This document shows, one piece after another, positions 52,098 to 63,324 of a stretch of DNA of 64,000 nucleotides. Within the stretch, counting starts at the first letter, position 1, and each line of letters starts with the position of its first letter. The notes under the pieces were generated by a model. That model was not told the origin of the DNA. It was given only the letters and a program-made list of their open reading frames with translations, and did no database searches. This DNA is from Effrenium voratum (taxonomy: Eukaryota > Sar > Dinophyceae > Suessiales > Symbiodiniaceae). The stretch covers positions 142,501-206,500 of the forward strand of contig CAUJNA010000530.1 in the NCBI GenBank assembly GCA_963377175.1. Direction: 5' to 3'. A program made the translations under genes and the position numbers.

Positions 52098-52816
52098 ATG
52101 GCCTCTCCGGCGCGCCCGCAAGCCTGTATGGTTTCGCAGCGAGACCTGCTCGAGATGTGGGAGGCCGACGTTGCTGTCGGGGACTGCTGGTTCGCAAACC
52201 AGAAAAGGCTGTACGACGCCCAGAGCCAGGAGCCCGATGAGATGCGCCGGCTGCACCTTGCAAACCAGCAGTGAGAGCGACGACTGGAGGAGGAGTCGCA
52301 GCACAAGCGCCGGCGCACAGATGCCGGGCAAATGGGAACACGCGACGCGGACCAACGCAGCGTGGCTCAAAGACAGGATTGACGCCGCGTTCGGGGGGTG
52401 CTCAAAGTCCAAACCGACGGCGTTCAGGGGGTGCTCAAAATCCAGACCGCCGGTTCGCGATCGAAACCGACGATCTCCGTGAGTGGCTCCCAGACGAAAC
52501 CGACGTCCGTCGTGATCAGCTCTTGACCGACACCATCAACCTCGAGGCGCGGTTCAAATTCAAAACCGACGCCCTGCATGAGTGGCTCGCAGTCGAAACC
52601 GACGCCCTCTATGACCGCATCGTAGGCGAAGAAGTCATCACCTTCCATGAGCAGCTCAAAATCGAAACCGACCGCCTGCATGAGCAGATTAACATCGATG
52701 TCGGTCGCCTCCGTGAGATGACCCAATTCGACGTCGACGCCCACTGCGAGCGGCTTGTGAGCAGAATCGACGCCCTTCAGGGGCTCCGGTGGGGCCAAAC
52801 GGGAACGCCGGTCTGA
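52098..52816 (+). pseudogene. Coiled-coil viral protein (copy 2)
   Basis: Start MASPARPQACMVSQRDLLEM at 52,098, then QKRLYDAQSQEPDEMRRLHL. A frame change near 52,270 leads to a basic linker (EEESQHKRRRTDAGQ) and the main part: repeats of KTDALHEWLAVETDALYDRI, EEVITFHEQLKIETDRLHEQ and INIDVGRLREMTQFDVDAH, a regular 11- to 12-residue periodicity with hydrophobic positions that predicts a long coiled coil. It ends GQTGTPV at 52,816. About 235 residues. Another copy is at 10,911-11,728. No known family; it could be a rod-like structural protein. It follows the fibre and integrase in the same block and carries the same upstream box as the Rep-like gene. Confidence 0.55.
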
Positions 52817-52829
52817 GGGGCTTCGGAGC

Positions 52830-53145
52830 AATCCTGTTGTGAGCCCAGGATTGAAGGGGCAATCCTGGGGTGACAACAGGATTGAAGGAGGCAATCCTGG
52901 GGTGACAACAGGATTGAAGGGGGCGGGCTGGCGTGGCTCCGATGCCGGGCAGGTGGCGCGGCCGGGGTGGAGGCTTCAATGCCGGGCAGGTGGCGCGGCC
53001 GGGAGGCTTCTATGCCAGGCAGGTGGCGCGCTCGGTATCGAAGCCTCTACGTTGGGCGAGCCATCAAACGAGGTTGGGCGAGCCAGTACTAAGGGTCGTT
53101 GGGCGAGCCAGTACTAAGGGTCGTTGGGCGAGCCAGTACTCAACC
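52830..53145. repeat. CAATCCTGGGGTGACAACAGGATTG and GGGCGAGCC repeats
   Basis: Three inverted-repeat units (CAATCCTG...CAGGATTG; 52,830-52,920), a stretch of GCCGGGCAGGTGGCGCGGCC units (52,935-53,040), then GTTGGGCGAGCCAGTACTAA units (53,053-53,140). All families also occur near 11,600-11,950 and 17,150-17,710. Confidence 0.7.
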
Positions 53146-53480
53146 ACTTTCACAGTGGCCTCCATGCCACTTTCACAGTGGCCTCCACGCCACTTTCACA
53201 GTGGCCTCCACGCCACTTTCACAGTGGCCTCCACGCCACTTTCACAGTGGCCTCCACGCCACTTTCACAGTGGCCCACAACGCCTGCTTCAAGCTGCGCC
53301 TGCTTGGCGCTGTGCCTCCTACGGTGCCTGCTCGGCACCGGGGTACCTGCTCGGCACTGTGCCTGCTCGGCACGTCCTAGTGCCTGCTCGGCACGTCCTA
53401 GTGCCTGCTCGGCACGTCCTAGTGCCTGCTCGGCACTGTGCCTGCTCGGCACTGTGCCTGCTCGGCACGTCCTAGTGCCT
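53140..53480. repeat. CACTTTCACAGTGGCCTCC and CTCGGCAC satellites, locus 3
   Basis: Six units of CCACTTTCACAGTGGCCTCC (53,145-53,275), each a small hairpin (CCACT...AGTGG), then about ten units of GTGCCTGCTCGGCACGTCCT A (53,290-53,475). Confidence 0.85.
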
Positions 53481-53484
53481 GGCT

Positions 53485-54208
53485 GCGCAGTGGCAACGCG
53501 TTAGACCATTTCTTGGCTGCTACGCATTGTCGGTCTACCCGCTAGCCGCTGCCATCGTCTCAGTAGGTTTGGGTTTTGCAGCGGCCAGGCCTCGTGTTTT
53601 GCTGTAAATCTGCGGCGCTTGGGCGACTGCTGCCTTTCTAACTGGCATCTTCAGCTTTTGAGCAACGCCCTGGCAGAGCGCCTTTTCTGTTCCACTTGCC
53701 GCTGTCTTTGGACGCTTCTCGCAGGCCACGACTGGCAGAGTGCGCTTTACTGCAATTTTCACTGGAACTGGCAAGGTCCCTCGGTTGGTCTGCTGAAGTC
53801 TTGGAGTGGGACAGGTCGAGTCTTGCCTTCTTGCGAGCGTGGTGGCGCGGCTGTGTTGCGGAGCTGTTAGAAGGCCGTAGCGTTCATCTTGGCGTCCGTT
53901 GAGAAGGCGAGAACGGAGCCACTCCTACTTAGCCCCGCAGACTTGAGACAAAGATGCTCGTGGCGCGTAGCAAAGCAAAGCGCTCGCGCAAAATCTGCGC
54001 ACGCGCTGGCAAGCGCAACCCCTCGGCTGCACCCAGACTGCCAACGTCCCTTGCGGCGAAGCCAAAGCGCGGCCTGTTTTTGAAGCTGTTTTTGGCTTTG
54101 CCTAATTGCGCGGCAGAAAGAAAGTAACCAAAAACCGAAGCCAAAAACAGCTTCGCTGCGTAAGCCAACCGTTGCACAGCTTTCTGGACACCTTCCCTCG
54201 GCCTCGTC
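53485..54208. other. No recognised gene
   Basis: Several short frames exist on both strands, for example a Lys/Ala-rich minus frame at 53,774-53,535 and a plus frame at 53,696-53,902 (LLQFSLELARSLGWSAEVLE). I recognise none of them. Confidence 0.3.
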
Positions 54209-54359
54209 GGTTACTTAGGCTTGAAAAGCCTTGTACCCTTTTGATTAAGGCCTGATTGTGAGCTGCTGCGCGAACCTCAAACACTTGATACCTGTGCCGT
54301 TTTGGCTTGAGGGTGGGTGGTGGGAATGAGACTGCGACATGAGCTCGCAGGATTTTAAC
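54209..54359. repeat. Dispersed repeat, inverted copy of 8,416-8,567
   Basis: GGTTACTTAGGCTTGAAAAG through GCAGGATTTTAAC is the reverse complement of 8,416-8,567 with few changes. Confidence 0.75.
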
Positions 54360-54497
54360 AATTTGGGCAGTGGAGCTGTATGCAATCGTCTTGGTCCATC
54401 CCGGGATTCGGATGTGTTGGAGGCATGATGTTCCTTTTTCCTTTCTGGAGCGGTGGTCGTAATCTGCTTCAAGCCACCTAAGGGTCATGCGTGAGGG

Positions 54498-54926
54498 TTG
54501 TCCCTCACTTTTTTGCGCAGACAGCGGCATTGGCAAAAATGCTGGGGATGCCGGTGGCGTGTCATCAGGCACGCGGTGCATGCGCCAAGCGACACTTTGC
54601 AAGGCGTGCAGGCTGGGTGCATCCAAGCGTGCGCAAAGAGCGGCACGCGCGAAATGGATGCAAAATGTAAAGGAAGCTGTGGCCGGTTCCATGGCGATGC
54701 GCTAGGCAGCACATATTTCCTCACGCCCGCAGCGGCCGAAGCCCTATGGCCTTTCCTTACCGCCGGCAAGCCTGCAGCGCTGCAAGCTGCCGAATGGTGG
54801 GTTCATGCAGACCTGCGGTGGTGTATTCGCGGCATGGCAGCCTTGCCCGATTTGCTTCGTGACTCCTCCAGCAGTGCGTCAGAACAGGAGGCCCTACCTC
54901 GCACCCGCGCACGCAAACGAAGATAG
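54498..54926 (+). other. Open frame of unknown origin (142 codons)
   Basis: The downstream half, TYFLTPAAAEALWPFL through AEWWVHADLRWCIRGMAALP and a Ser-rich basic tail, looks coding. It lies upstream of the tyrosine-recombinase remnant on the same strand and may be part of the same old element. No family recognised. Confidence 0.3.
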
Positions 54927-55289
54927 TCAAACAGCCATCTGGAACCTCGCACCTGCAGGCGCGTGCGAAGATAGTCAGACTGGACGTCTTGTCACCAGCG
55001 CCGAGCATGCCTACTAAGTGATATGCATGCTGCTCGCCCCATTTTGAGCACCAAGCATGCATGGGCACCCGTCCGGGACGTCCCACCCAACGCTTCAAGT
55101 TTGCAACGCGTGGTTGCCTCACTGTCTTTTGCAGCCAGCACTTGCAATGAACCCGCAGCCTGCCACACCGGAAATGCATCGCCGTTTTTGGAGCAAGTGG
55201 GCACCTGCTCGGCCATGTACGTGACAGCGAACATCCCGGTCACCCGAAGCAGCTTACGAAGCATCGCTAAGAGACTTTACCCCATCCAC

Positions 55290-56090
55290 GCTGGCCCAGT
55301 ACTTCCGCTGCATACAAGCGTTTCTGGCCTTTGCGCGTGCAATGGATGTCTCAGTAGGAGAAGTCCAACTTGTGCGTGTCGTGGATTTGACGCACGCCTG
55401 CGATACCTCACAGACTGAGGACCGCACCAGCGTGCGCATTTCACCTAAGCCTATGCTTAAAGCACTTTCGTGGCTGGCCCGCATAGGCCAGATCCACTCT
55501 CTCATAGCACCGCTCGCCAACCCGTTGGTTAGGTCTTGGCAGCGCATTTCGGGGACATTCAGCGCATCCGAGTGCAAGACATCAGCCTCACTCAGCATGC
55601 CCTGCTGGGCAACCAAGACCACCAAGCTCGGGCAGCCCTGGGCATGCACGCTTTTCGGGTTGACTGGTCGTGCCAAAACATCCTCTTCAGTGCTTTTCTG
55701 GCTTCGCAGTTTGAGCATTTCAGTCACCCATAGTGCGGCTGGTTCGCCAGACCTACCTTCGTCCGACTTTGTGCTGCCTGCTTTAGCATGCATTACTAAG
55801 CACGCGCCAGCCAAGTTCCAGAGCCCCATGGCAGACACGCAAGCCCTAGCATTGCTTCGATGGGCAGTCCAACTGCCGTGGTTGCCCCGCTCAGCCTTGC
55901 AGTTAAACCAGTGCGAGGCCCAAGCATACACCTTGCGTAGCTTGAAAGTGGCACTGCTTAGCGCCTCAGCGCAGCTTCGCCTGCCAGAAGAGTCCCGGCG
56001 TCAGCAAGGTCACCACCGCCTGTCGTCAGTGCAACTGTACAGCCGGGACGACACAATCAAAAGCCTCAGATCGCATCCGCGCTGATTGGG
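55290..56090 (+). pseudogene. Tyrosine recombinase remnant of older element
   Basis: N-terminal SAM-like region: QYFRCIQAFLAFARAMDVSV and KALSWLARIGQIHSLIAPLA. The catalytic core begins AAHFGDIQRIRVQDISLTQH (candidate first Arg in FGDIQRIR) and, after a frame change near 55,610, continues TKTTKLGQPW, then LRSLKVALLSASAQLRLPEE and RRQQGHHRLSSVQLYSRDD. The last string holds the HH box and the nucleophilic Tyr in LYSRDD. The usual HxxR box appears as a degraded TLRSLK. I know this RW/FGDxQR ... QGHHxxxSVxLYSRDD layout from dinoflagellate tyrosine-recombinase elements. The element at 56,166 is inserted about 75 bases after the recombinase ends. Confidence 0.6.
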
Positions 56091-56165
56091 GGGTGGCCCC
56101 AATCACGTGGCAGCATGCAGTTTTCAACCCCGCATTCTTGGTGGAATTGACTCCAGATGTTGTAC

Positions 56166-56451
56166 AAGCCAGATCTCTTCCAGAGGAAGATAGCGTCTTA
56201 TTTGAAAAAGGTCGCTTGTTGTGGTTGTGTCTGTGTTGCGCTTGCAGAAGCAGAAGCAGACCAACCACCTTTGCGTTTCCTGAACCGACTCCTACACATA
56301 TGTGACCCTGGTCCCCGGACGCGCGCGCGCGCGGCGCGTTTTTACACGTGCAGCTATATGCGAACTAATTTGCGTGATTTTCGATGCGTGTTGTGTATTT
56401 GAATTAACACTTGAATCACATGGCCTTTCGGCTGGGGTGGGTTGTGGTGGG
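56166..56451. repeat. Split direct repeat A1
   Basis: AAGCCAGATCTCTTCCAGAG through CGGCTGGGGTGGGTTGTGGTG. Differs from A2 (63,010-63,288) mainly in a CG/GC-rich run (about 56,320) and a few single bases. Confidence 0.85.
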
Positions 56452-56469
56452 TAATGCCTCGCGTTTGCC

Positions 56470-58170
56470 ATGGAATCAAGGCCTGATTTGGGTACCGGGG
56501 ATGATGGCGGAGTACCTGATGGTGCAACAAGCGAAGCTGGCGCTGCTATGTCGCTGCCTGCAAATCTCGACTTGGACTCAGAGAACGAGTTCCTGGAGAA
56601 GGATGAACCTGCGACTACGTGTGTCGCAGAGCCAGAGAAAAGCGCAGGTGATGGTGGCGCTAGTGTTGGACTTTGCTTGGACAAGGATTCCATGGACAGA
56701 TGCGTGGAAGATGCAAAATGGAAAACGTCTGGTGTCAGCCGGCTGGCCTTTCCGTGGGAGAAGGGCCCGATGAACGCAATATTTGGTGTGGAGAAACTGG
56801 TGGCAGAACCTTTGAAGCCGATTGAGCCAGTTTGGCCGACGCATGCTGAAGCAGCTAGAGGGTCATGTGCTAAACCGGCCGCTGCGCAGCCTGTAGGATA
56901 CGCGCTTGACAACCCGGTGTTCGAGAGCGTTTTGAAATTCAACAGGCACTGTTTTGGACCAACAGCACGTCACGAAGCAGACCTTGGATTACGTCGTTGG
57001 GACAGTTTGCTGATGACAGGTAAGGAGACGTGGATGGCGAGCAAAGCATTCAATTCAGCTGGAAGTCAAGCAGAACGTCTTGATATTCTGCAGGCCGTTT
57101 TGGAAGGCAAGAGCTCGACAACAATTGCAAAACGTGCAAGAAGCATCACAAGCTTTTGGAGTTGGGGCAAAGAACATGTGAACATGCAGGACCCATTTCC
57201 TTTGGGGCAGGATGCTGTCATTGCGTATTTACGTTGTTTGAAGCTTGCCGGACGTAACAGTGCAATTCGTGAGTTCATTGAAAGCCTGAATTTTGCCGTG
57301 CATGTGCTTGGTGTACGCAGCGAACCTGGACTTCTGGCTCGCCCAATTGTGCGAGGAACACTGAGGTTTGCGCTGGTTAACAGGAACGAGGTGAAGCAGT
57401 CTCGCCCTCTCACTGTCATTGAGGTAATGGCGTTGGAGAGTGCGTTGATTGGGAAACCAGTGCAATAAGCTGGACAGATTTGCGATTGGAGTGTTCCTTT
57501 TCCAATTGTACTCGCGTGCCCGTGTGTCAGACATCCGGAACGTGTGCCACACGGAGGCGGATATCAGTGGCGGCTATGGATACATTGAGGTGCGGACCCA
57601 AGACCACAAGTCGAAGAGGCTGTCCGGTTGCATTGGTCTTGCGTTACATCTGGTTGCCCCCATCTATGGTCTTTGCAATGGTTCTTGGGGAACTGCATTC
57701 ATTGAAGCTGCAATGGACGTTGGAGTTGACATTAAAAAGGGCCACAAGGGCCCATTGCTGCCAAAGATAGATGCGAGTGGCCACTTTGTTGACAAAGCAG
57801 TTTCAACTACAGAAACGACCGACTGGCTTTGCGAGCTGTTGAAGCGCTTGCTGAAACACCAGATTGAGGGCTCACCAGTCATGGATTGAAGGCGACAAGC
57901 CTCAGCTGGATGGCCAAGTAGTTTTGGGTCACCACAGCATGAAGGGTCGCAGCAGCCTTGAGAGCTACAGCCGGGACCTACAGTCCGGGCCTTTGCGCGA
58001 GCTTGAAGCTTGCGTCAGGTTGATCAAGCTGGGTTCATTTTTGCCAGACAAGACACGCAGCGGATATTTTGCAGAGGAGTGCGCTGGAAAACAAGATGTG
58101 CCCCCAACCTGCACTCAGCAATTTGATCACCACCCCTGCTTCCAGATCAGCCAGGCCGGGAACAGCTGAC
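56470..58170 (+). pseudogene. Tyrosine recombinase of retrotransposon
   Basis: Start MESRPDLGTGDDGGVPDGAT. A long N-terminal region leads into a SAM-like core-binding domain (ESVLKFNRHCFGPTARHEAD, TSFWSWGKEHVNMQDPFPLG). The frame breaks at 57,465. The catalytic domain continues FAIGVFLFQLYSRARVSDIR, with the first Arg in SRARVSDIR. After a second frame change near 57,885, HGLKATSLSWMAK gives the H-x-L-K box (Lys instead of the usual Arg). After a third near 57,919, VLGHHSMKGRSSLESYSRD holds the second His box and the nucleophilic Tyr. It would cut and close the circular DNA intermediate. The tail (GPLRELEACVRLIKLGSFLP) is the usual C-terminal extension. Not functional as read. Confidence 0.75.
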
Positions 58171-58220
58171 CTGCCTGACACAGATTGGCGCAATCATGAC
58201 TCATATGTCCCAGATGAAAG

Positions 58221-58634
58221 TTGCCTTTGGTGGCTGACCCAGAAGTAGATTGCGTTGAAGATGGTTTCACTAAGGCGGACCTTGAAGGTTTGTCTGATGC
58301 AGAAAGATCCCCAAGGGATGGGCGCCGCATCTTGAAGGAACGGAACGCGCGCGCTGAGTCCTCGGAGTCCTCAGAGGATTCTAGCTCCAGCAGCAGTGAG
58401 GAATCAGAAGGTGCTGAGGAAGTACTTGAGCCAGACCAAGTTGCTGCTGCAGGGCCTTTTACGCTTGTCACCCAAGACACCATTGATGGCTGGCGGCCAG
58501 GGTGTGATGTGTGGCAGAACAAGAAGAGCAAGACTTTGCACTTGAGGGCAAAGGGGAGCACAAGCCAGGTTTTCGTTTGCGGGAGGAAACTGACTGAAGA
58601 TTTCCCTGCTTTACAGCAACGCATGGAAGTGTAA
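58221..58634 (+). pseudogene. Acidic Ser-rich region with CGR-type domain
   Basis: A frame with AESSESSEDSSSSSSEESEG, then VWQNKKSKTLHLRAKGSTSQ VFVCGRKLTEDFP. I know the pattern of a Ser/Glu-rich linker followed by WxxKxxKTxHL...FxCGR from the C-terminal side of dinoflagellate tyrosine-recombinase proteins, where a Cys pair may follow (here NISRPIK after the stop). It is probably the end of the recombinase ORF rather than a separate gene. Confidence 0.45.
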
Positions 58635-58994
58635 ACAGTGTAACATCTCGAGGCCGATCAAGGACGTTGGTGCAATGGCATCAATGTTGGAAAGGATCAC
58701 CTCGAAGCCGAAGCACACACGAGTGTCCAAAAGTCGCATGTGCGACCTTCTTTTGATGGCGCTGGCAGGTGTCGGTCGCCACGTGTGCGCACATGTGCTC
58801 ATGTGAGCCTTCGCGCATGTGCGTGACTCTGGTTCAAGATGTCTTCTGTGACCTTGGACACTCTTGGATTAAACGCTTCGGGAATTGATGTTGTTGATCT
58901 GCCAGATGTGTAGCCTTCATTTCTTATCGCTTGGCAGACATACACATTGCAGAAGTGAGCAGTGTGCGGACTAAGAGTAGCATCAGGGCCAGCC

Positions 58995-60140
58995 ATGGTT
59001 TCACTAACTGAATCCACTGCAGTGTTTGATGAGAGGGCTGCCCTTGGCGAAAGTGTCCGGGAGCTCAAGGACAAGGGCCTGGACACTCTGGCGAAGTTGG
59101 CCTTTGCCCTGGAGACACCCCTACCAAGGTAGCCTGAGGCGGCTTGTGACACACGATGGTGCGGACCCAACCAACGTCTCCATGGGCGTCCTGTCAAGCG
59201 TCAGAAGGTTGACTTTTGAAGCTCGACTTTGCTGGTATCTCAGCTGCGGGCGATGGTCGAGTGCAAGGAAGATGACCAGGGTGTGGACATGGCCCCGGCT
59301 GAGCGGGCTGAGCGTATCCGGCGACAGCGAGACAGGACTGGAGGTTGTGGGGGAGCTGGAATGTAAAGATGCTTCAAGCAAACGCGGTGTCCTATTTAGC
59401 TCCCCACTTGTTTATTTCACGCAAAGCTGAGCTCACGAAGCACAAGCCCAAACGTGAGTTGGTGACCACGGGTCCCACGTTGTGGTCAAAGAACGTGGAC
59501 ATGACTGGAAGTGTGACACTAGTACAGATTTACTGCTGCAGCAAGCTCTTCACAGACGATCTTTGGCCATGGACCTGGTTGGGGGCGCAACGTTCAGAGT
59601 GTGTGAAGCCTACCACCGTTTTTTGGTGTCCCACCTGCAGGCTGACGCCCCGCCAGGGTACCAGAAAGTCGGACTTTCTCAGGTCCTTCGTGCTGACCAA
59701 GAAGCGTGGGTGAGGCTAGCAGAAAAAACACCTGACGGCATCAGGCGCACCGCTGCAAGGGGTGCTACCGATACACACATCCCACACCTGGAGACTGACC
59801 CGCGAGTGGTGTTCCATCTTTTACCAATTCCTGCTTCGGCAGCTAGCAGCAGCAGTGGAGGCCCTCATGTGCGCCCAGCAATGCACGGCAAGAGCGATGG
59901 CAAGGCCGATGGAAAGGGCTGGAACAAGGGAGGGGCTACAAAGAAGCGTAAGTGGCGAGCGCCTCAGAACACGCCGGCCCCTTTGAACAAGCAGCGCCAA
60001 ACTTCTGCGGGCAAGCCTCTCTACAAAAGCAGGCGCTTCTTGCAAGAAAGGGTACCATCTTTGCATGGAACCAGGATGCCAGCAAGCCCATCCCCTTCAC
60101 AAGCACAAACATAATTGAGCAAACTTTCAGGCATTTTTGC
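58995..60140 (+). pseudogene. Gag-like ORF of retrotransposon
   Basis: Start MVSLTESTAVFDERAALGES; a stop at 59,130 and several frame changes follow. Recognised pieces: VLSSVRRLTFEA, QLRAMVECKEDDQGVDMAPA, then the frame 59,482-60,114 with LLLQQALHRRSLAMDLVGGA, YQKVGLSQVLRADQEAWVRL and LETDPRVVFHLLPIP, a Gly/Lys-rich stretch (GKSDGKADGKGWNKG) and a tail CSERGSAWKAVTF-like in another frame. The sequence order is that of the N-terminal Gag-type part preceding methylase and RT in dinoflagellate elements I know. A zinc finger may have existed near 60,060-60,120 but is not intact. Confidence 0.5.
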
Positions 60141-60174
60141 AGCGAGCGCGGAAGCGCCTGGAAGGCTGTAACTT

Positions 60175-60871
60175 TCACGACTTGTATGTGCTGGAGATAT
60201 TTGCAGGATCCGGGCGGTTGACTGCTGAGTGTTGAGTGGTTGGGCTACGTGACAGTGTCGGGATTGACAATTCCATATCCCGCCACTTGAGGGCCCCAAT
60301 CATGAAACTAGATCTGTTGCAGATTGACCAGACGCTTGCTTCTGGGACACTTTTCTATGTGCATGCTGCCCCGCCATGCGGAACTGCATCGCGGGCAAGA
60401 CTCACCGTCCAGGCTTCACCCGTTCGAAGTGACGAGTGTCCTGATGGTCTAAGCCACCTGACTGGAAGCTTGGCGGGACGAGTGGCTAGTGCGAACAAAC
60501 TTTACAGTTTCACAAGCAGATTGTGCCAGAAAGCATGGGATCTTGGGATCTTTGTTTCCGTGGAAAACCCGGGGCGCAGTTTCATGTGGTGCACATCCAT
60601 GTGGGCTGAGCACGCAGCGGGCATTCCACTCATTCACACTTTTTTTCACCACTGCTGTCATGGAGGCAGCAGGCGAAAGCTTACTCGACTCGTTCGCAAC
60701 ATGCCTGCACTGACAGAGTTGGAGGCTTTTTGCCCAGGAGAGTCTGAGTCGCACAAACACTTGGCGTCGGGCTTTAACAGGGCAACAAAGTCATGGAATA
60801 CGAGCGAGGAGACTGCGTACCCTGTTCAGCTGTGTCGCACCTGGGCTCACTTGCGACCAAAGCCTTGCTGA
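60175..60871 (+). pseudogene. C5-methylase-like domain of retrotransposon
   Basis: DLYVLEIFAGSGRLTAEC at 60,178-60,232 is a motif I-like cofactor loop, cut by a stop. The frame from 60,236 has VHAAPPCGTASRARL (PPC box with candidate catalytic Cys) and FVSVENPGRSFMW (ENP box), then FHHCCHGGSRRKLTRLVRNM. These three boxes in order are those of cytosine C5 methylases. The domain sits between the Gag-like ORF and the RT. Whether it ever methylated DNA is unknown. Confidence 0.6.
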
Positions 60872-61117
60872 TGGAGCACTACCGCAACACAGGGCTGCGA
60901 GGGTGGCCTTGGATGTGCAGTCCGGGCCCAAGAAACTACCACCATTGGTCAAGGAGTTCAAGCAAATCGGCAAACTTGTAGGCCCTGCCACATCCATGCC
61001 GCCTACCAAAATCACAGCTGCGTGGCACATCCCTGCGGACGTGACGCGTGATCTTGATTCCATCAGCCTGCCTGCTGGCTCACGTGTCATTCGCAGGGAG
61101 CGGTTTGCAATGACAGC

Positions 61118-62470
61118 GTGTCGGATTGCATGACGGACTGCGCTGGAACGAGTTTTTCTGTTGGTAAGCATGCTGTGCACGAGCTCGATGGGCATGGTAA
61201 ACTCGGCGAAGCCATTTACATTGCGGGCATACCCTGGGAACCTCAGCAGTTCGTTATGCAAGCTTGCAAGTCCAAGCATCCTCGGTTTTTGTTGTCTGGT
61301 GTCCCTGCTGAACTACAGAAAACAGTTTCCTGGCTGTCTGAGAGCAGTGATTTGCTAATTGGATCACACCGGTCCGAAGAGATGAGAAGATGGGTGACAA
61401 GGGCCAGGGACTTGGTGCAAGACGAGATGGACTTCAAGGCTCAGCTGCAACCTCATTGCAGAGAAATTTTGGCCAGCAAACAATTGCTGCTTTTTCAGGA
61501 GCTGGCTCATGCTGCAGGCCACCAGGACACCGATTTGGTCCAACACATGTCTGCAGGTTTCAAGCTAGCAGGGCCCACTCCCCGGACACCTAGTTTTCGG
61601 AAGAGGAGGACCTTGGCTGGAATGACTGAGCGTGATTTGCTTGATTCTTTCAACTTGCAGCTCTGCTGACCCGGCATTGGACGAGGCGCTGTACACCATC
61701 ACTGAATCAGAGAGGGACAAAGGGTGGCTGTCAGGGCCACATGATGAGAAGTCGCTGGAGCCGTTTGCATGCGTCTCAAGGCGCTTTGGCGTGATGCAGA
61801 ACGGGAAATGCAGGCCGATAGACAACTTGCTTGAGAGTGGGATCAACAGCGCCACATCGGCTGAGGATACCATCAACGTTCACACTGTTGACATCATTGT
61901 GGCGGGCGTCGTGCAAAGGTTGAAGCCTGCGGAGCTGGGGCTTGGCCAAGGCGTACAAGCAGCTGCCCGTTCACAGCGACTTGCTGAGGCAGAATTACTT
62001 GGTGGTTCATAATCCTCGGTTGGGCCGGCCAGAGATATATGGCCAAAGGGTCCTACCGTTTGGATCGAGGTCTTCAGTGCATGGATTCGTGCGAACTGCA
62101 GCTGCAATTTGGGCTGTTGGCTTGGAGATCTTCCAATTGCATTGGAGTGTTTATTTCGACGACTTCATCGTCTTTGAAAGGGGTGCTCTTGGGAAGTTGA
62201 CTGAGCTGTGTGTGTTCACCTATTTCTCGCTGCTAGGTTGGGGAGTTTCCGAAAGTTTCTCTACAGTGGCGAAAGTATTAGGCTTGGAGATCAATCTGGG
62301 CGAGGCGCATTTGGGATTCGTGGTCATGCAGAACACAGAGTCTCGCAGGGTCGAGTTGTGCAGCCAGCTTGAAGGTATCATTGCGAAGGGCTTGCTTGGC
62401 TTCAAGGAGTGCGCAAAGGGGCCATGATCTCCGGGATCAGCAAGAATGACCAAGGCTTTGCTATCATTCA
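61118..62470 (+). pseudogene. Reverse transcriptase of retrotransposon
   Basis: N-terminal part (61,118-61,669) has LFQELAHAAGHQDTDLVQHM and GFKLAGPTPRTPSFRKRR. The frame from 61,632 gives VSRRFGVMQNGKCRPIDNLL (RT fingers, xRPIDN) and NSATSAEDTINVHTVD. After a frame change near 61,945, AKAYKQLPVHSDLLRQNYLV, RVLPFGSRSSVHGFVRTA and VYFDDFIVFERG follow; the last holds the catalytic FDD. The thumb region is LGLEINLGEAHLGFVVMQNT and ends near 62,425. The RT type matches dinoflagellate DIRS-like elements. No RNase H domain is visible between 62,430 and B1 at 62,585. Confidence 0.7.
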
Positions 62471-62584
62471 AGGAGTCGAGAGGATATTGGATGTTCATGG
62501 AATGATGGTGTGGTTGCAAGACATGACTTGGCAGTGACGGACTTGACGGACATGCTTTCGCTGTAAATTGTGCGGCGGGGGAGG

Positions 62585-63012
62585 TATGCAGCGAGGCATG
62601 TGTCTCAAACAGAATCTTAGTGCAAGAGCGTTGGATGCTCTTGTGTTGGGATAGTGGCATGTGCCACCGGTGAGTCATGTGATTCTTTGTTACCCGCTAA
62701 ACGGGTATCTGCGTACTGATTCCCCACAGCTTTCGGCAGGAAAGAGTGCTGCTTCGTCCGTTTGCGACATGTTGAGATGTGAGTGCATATATCTTGTGCA
62801 CCTCTCCACCCTCCTTGGTTTTAAGGTCCTCCCTTTTGGGGTTTGCGACGTTTCCCTATATTCCGCTGAGCGGCTGTTCTTTTGGGGGTGCGTGCGCCTG
62901 TCTGGAGGGGCCTCCTTTGTTGCGCCTCCTTTAGGTACGCACACGCCTTTTTGTTAGCGTTCGAGCCAGCCTTGGCGCGCGCTGGCCTTGGTTAGGGACC
63001 TTTGCAAATAAG
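62585..63012. repeat. Split direct repeat B1
   Basis: TATGCAGCGAGGCATGTGTC through TTTGCAAATAAG. Compared with B2 (63,325-63,740) it has 12 extra bases near 62,990 and a few substitutions. Confidence 0.85.
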
Positions 63013-63288
63013 CCAGATCTCTTCCAGAGGAAGATAGCGTCTTATTTGAAAAAGGTTGCTTGTTGTGGTTGTGTCTGTGTTGCGCTTGCAGAAGCAGAAG
63101 CAGACCAACCACCTTTGCGTTTCCTGAACCGACTCCTACACATATGTGACCCTGGTACCCGGACGCGCGCGCGTTTTTTACATGTGCAGCTATAAGCGAA
63201 CTAATTTGCGTGATTTTCGATGCGTGTTGTGTATTTGAATTAACACTTGAATCACATGGCCTTTCGGCTAGGGTGGGTTGTGGCGGGC
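63010..63288. repeat. Split direct repeat A2
   Basis: Internal copy of A1. It overlaps the AAG at the end of B1 and is separated from B2 by about 36 bases. Confidence 0.85.
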
Positions 63289-63324
63289 CTGATTTGGCCC
63301 ACCCAGGCTTAGCCTTCCCACCCC

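Noticed and set aside
53140..53480. Possible CRISPR array
   Set aside because: Units are directly adjacent short palindromes without unique spacers, and the genome is eukaryotic; these are satellites. The same applies to 16,835-17,085 and 24,570-25,590.
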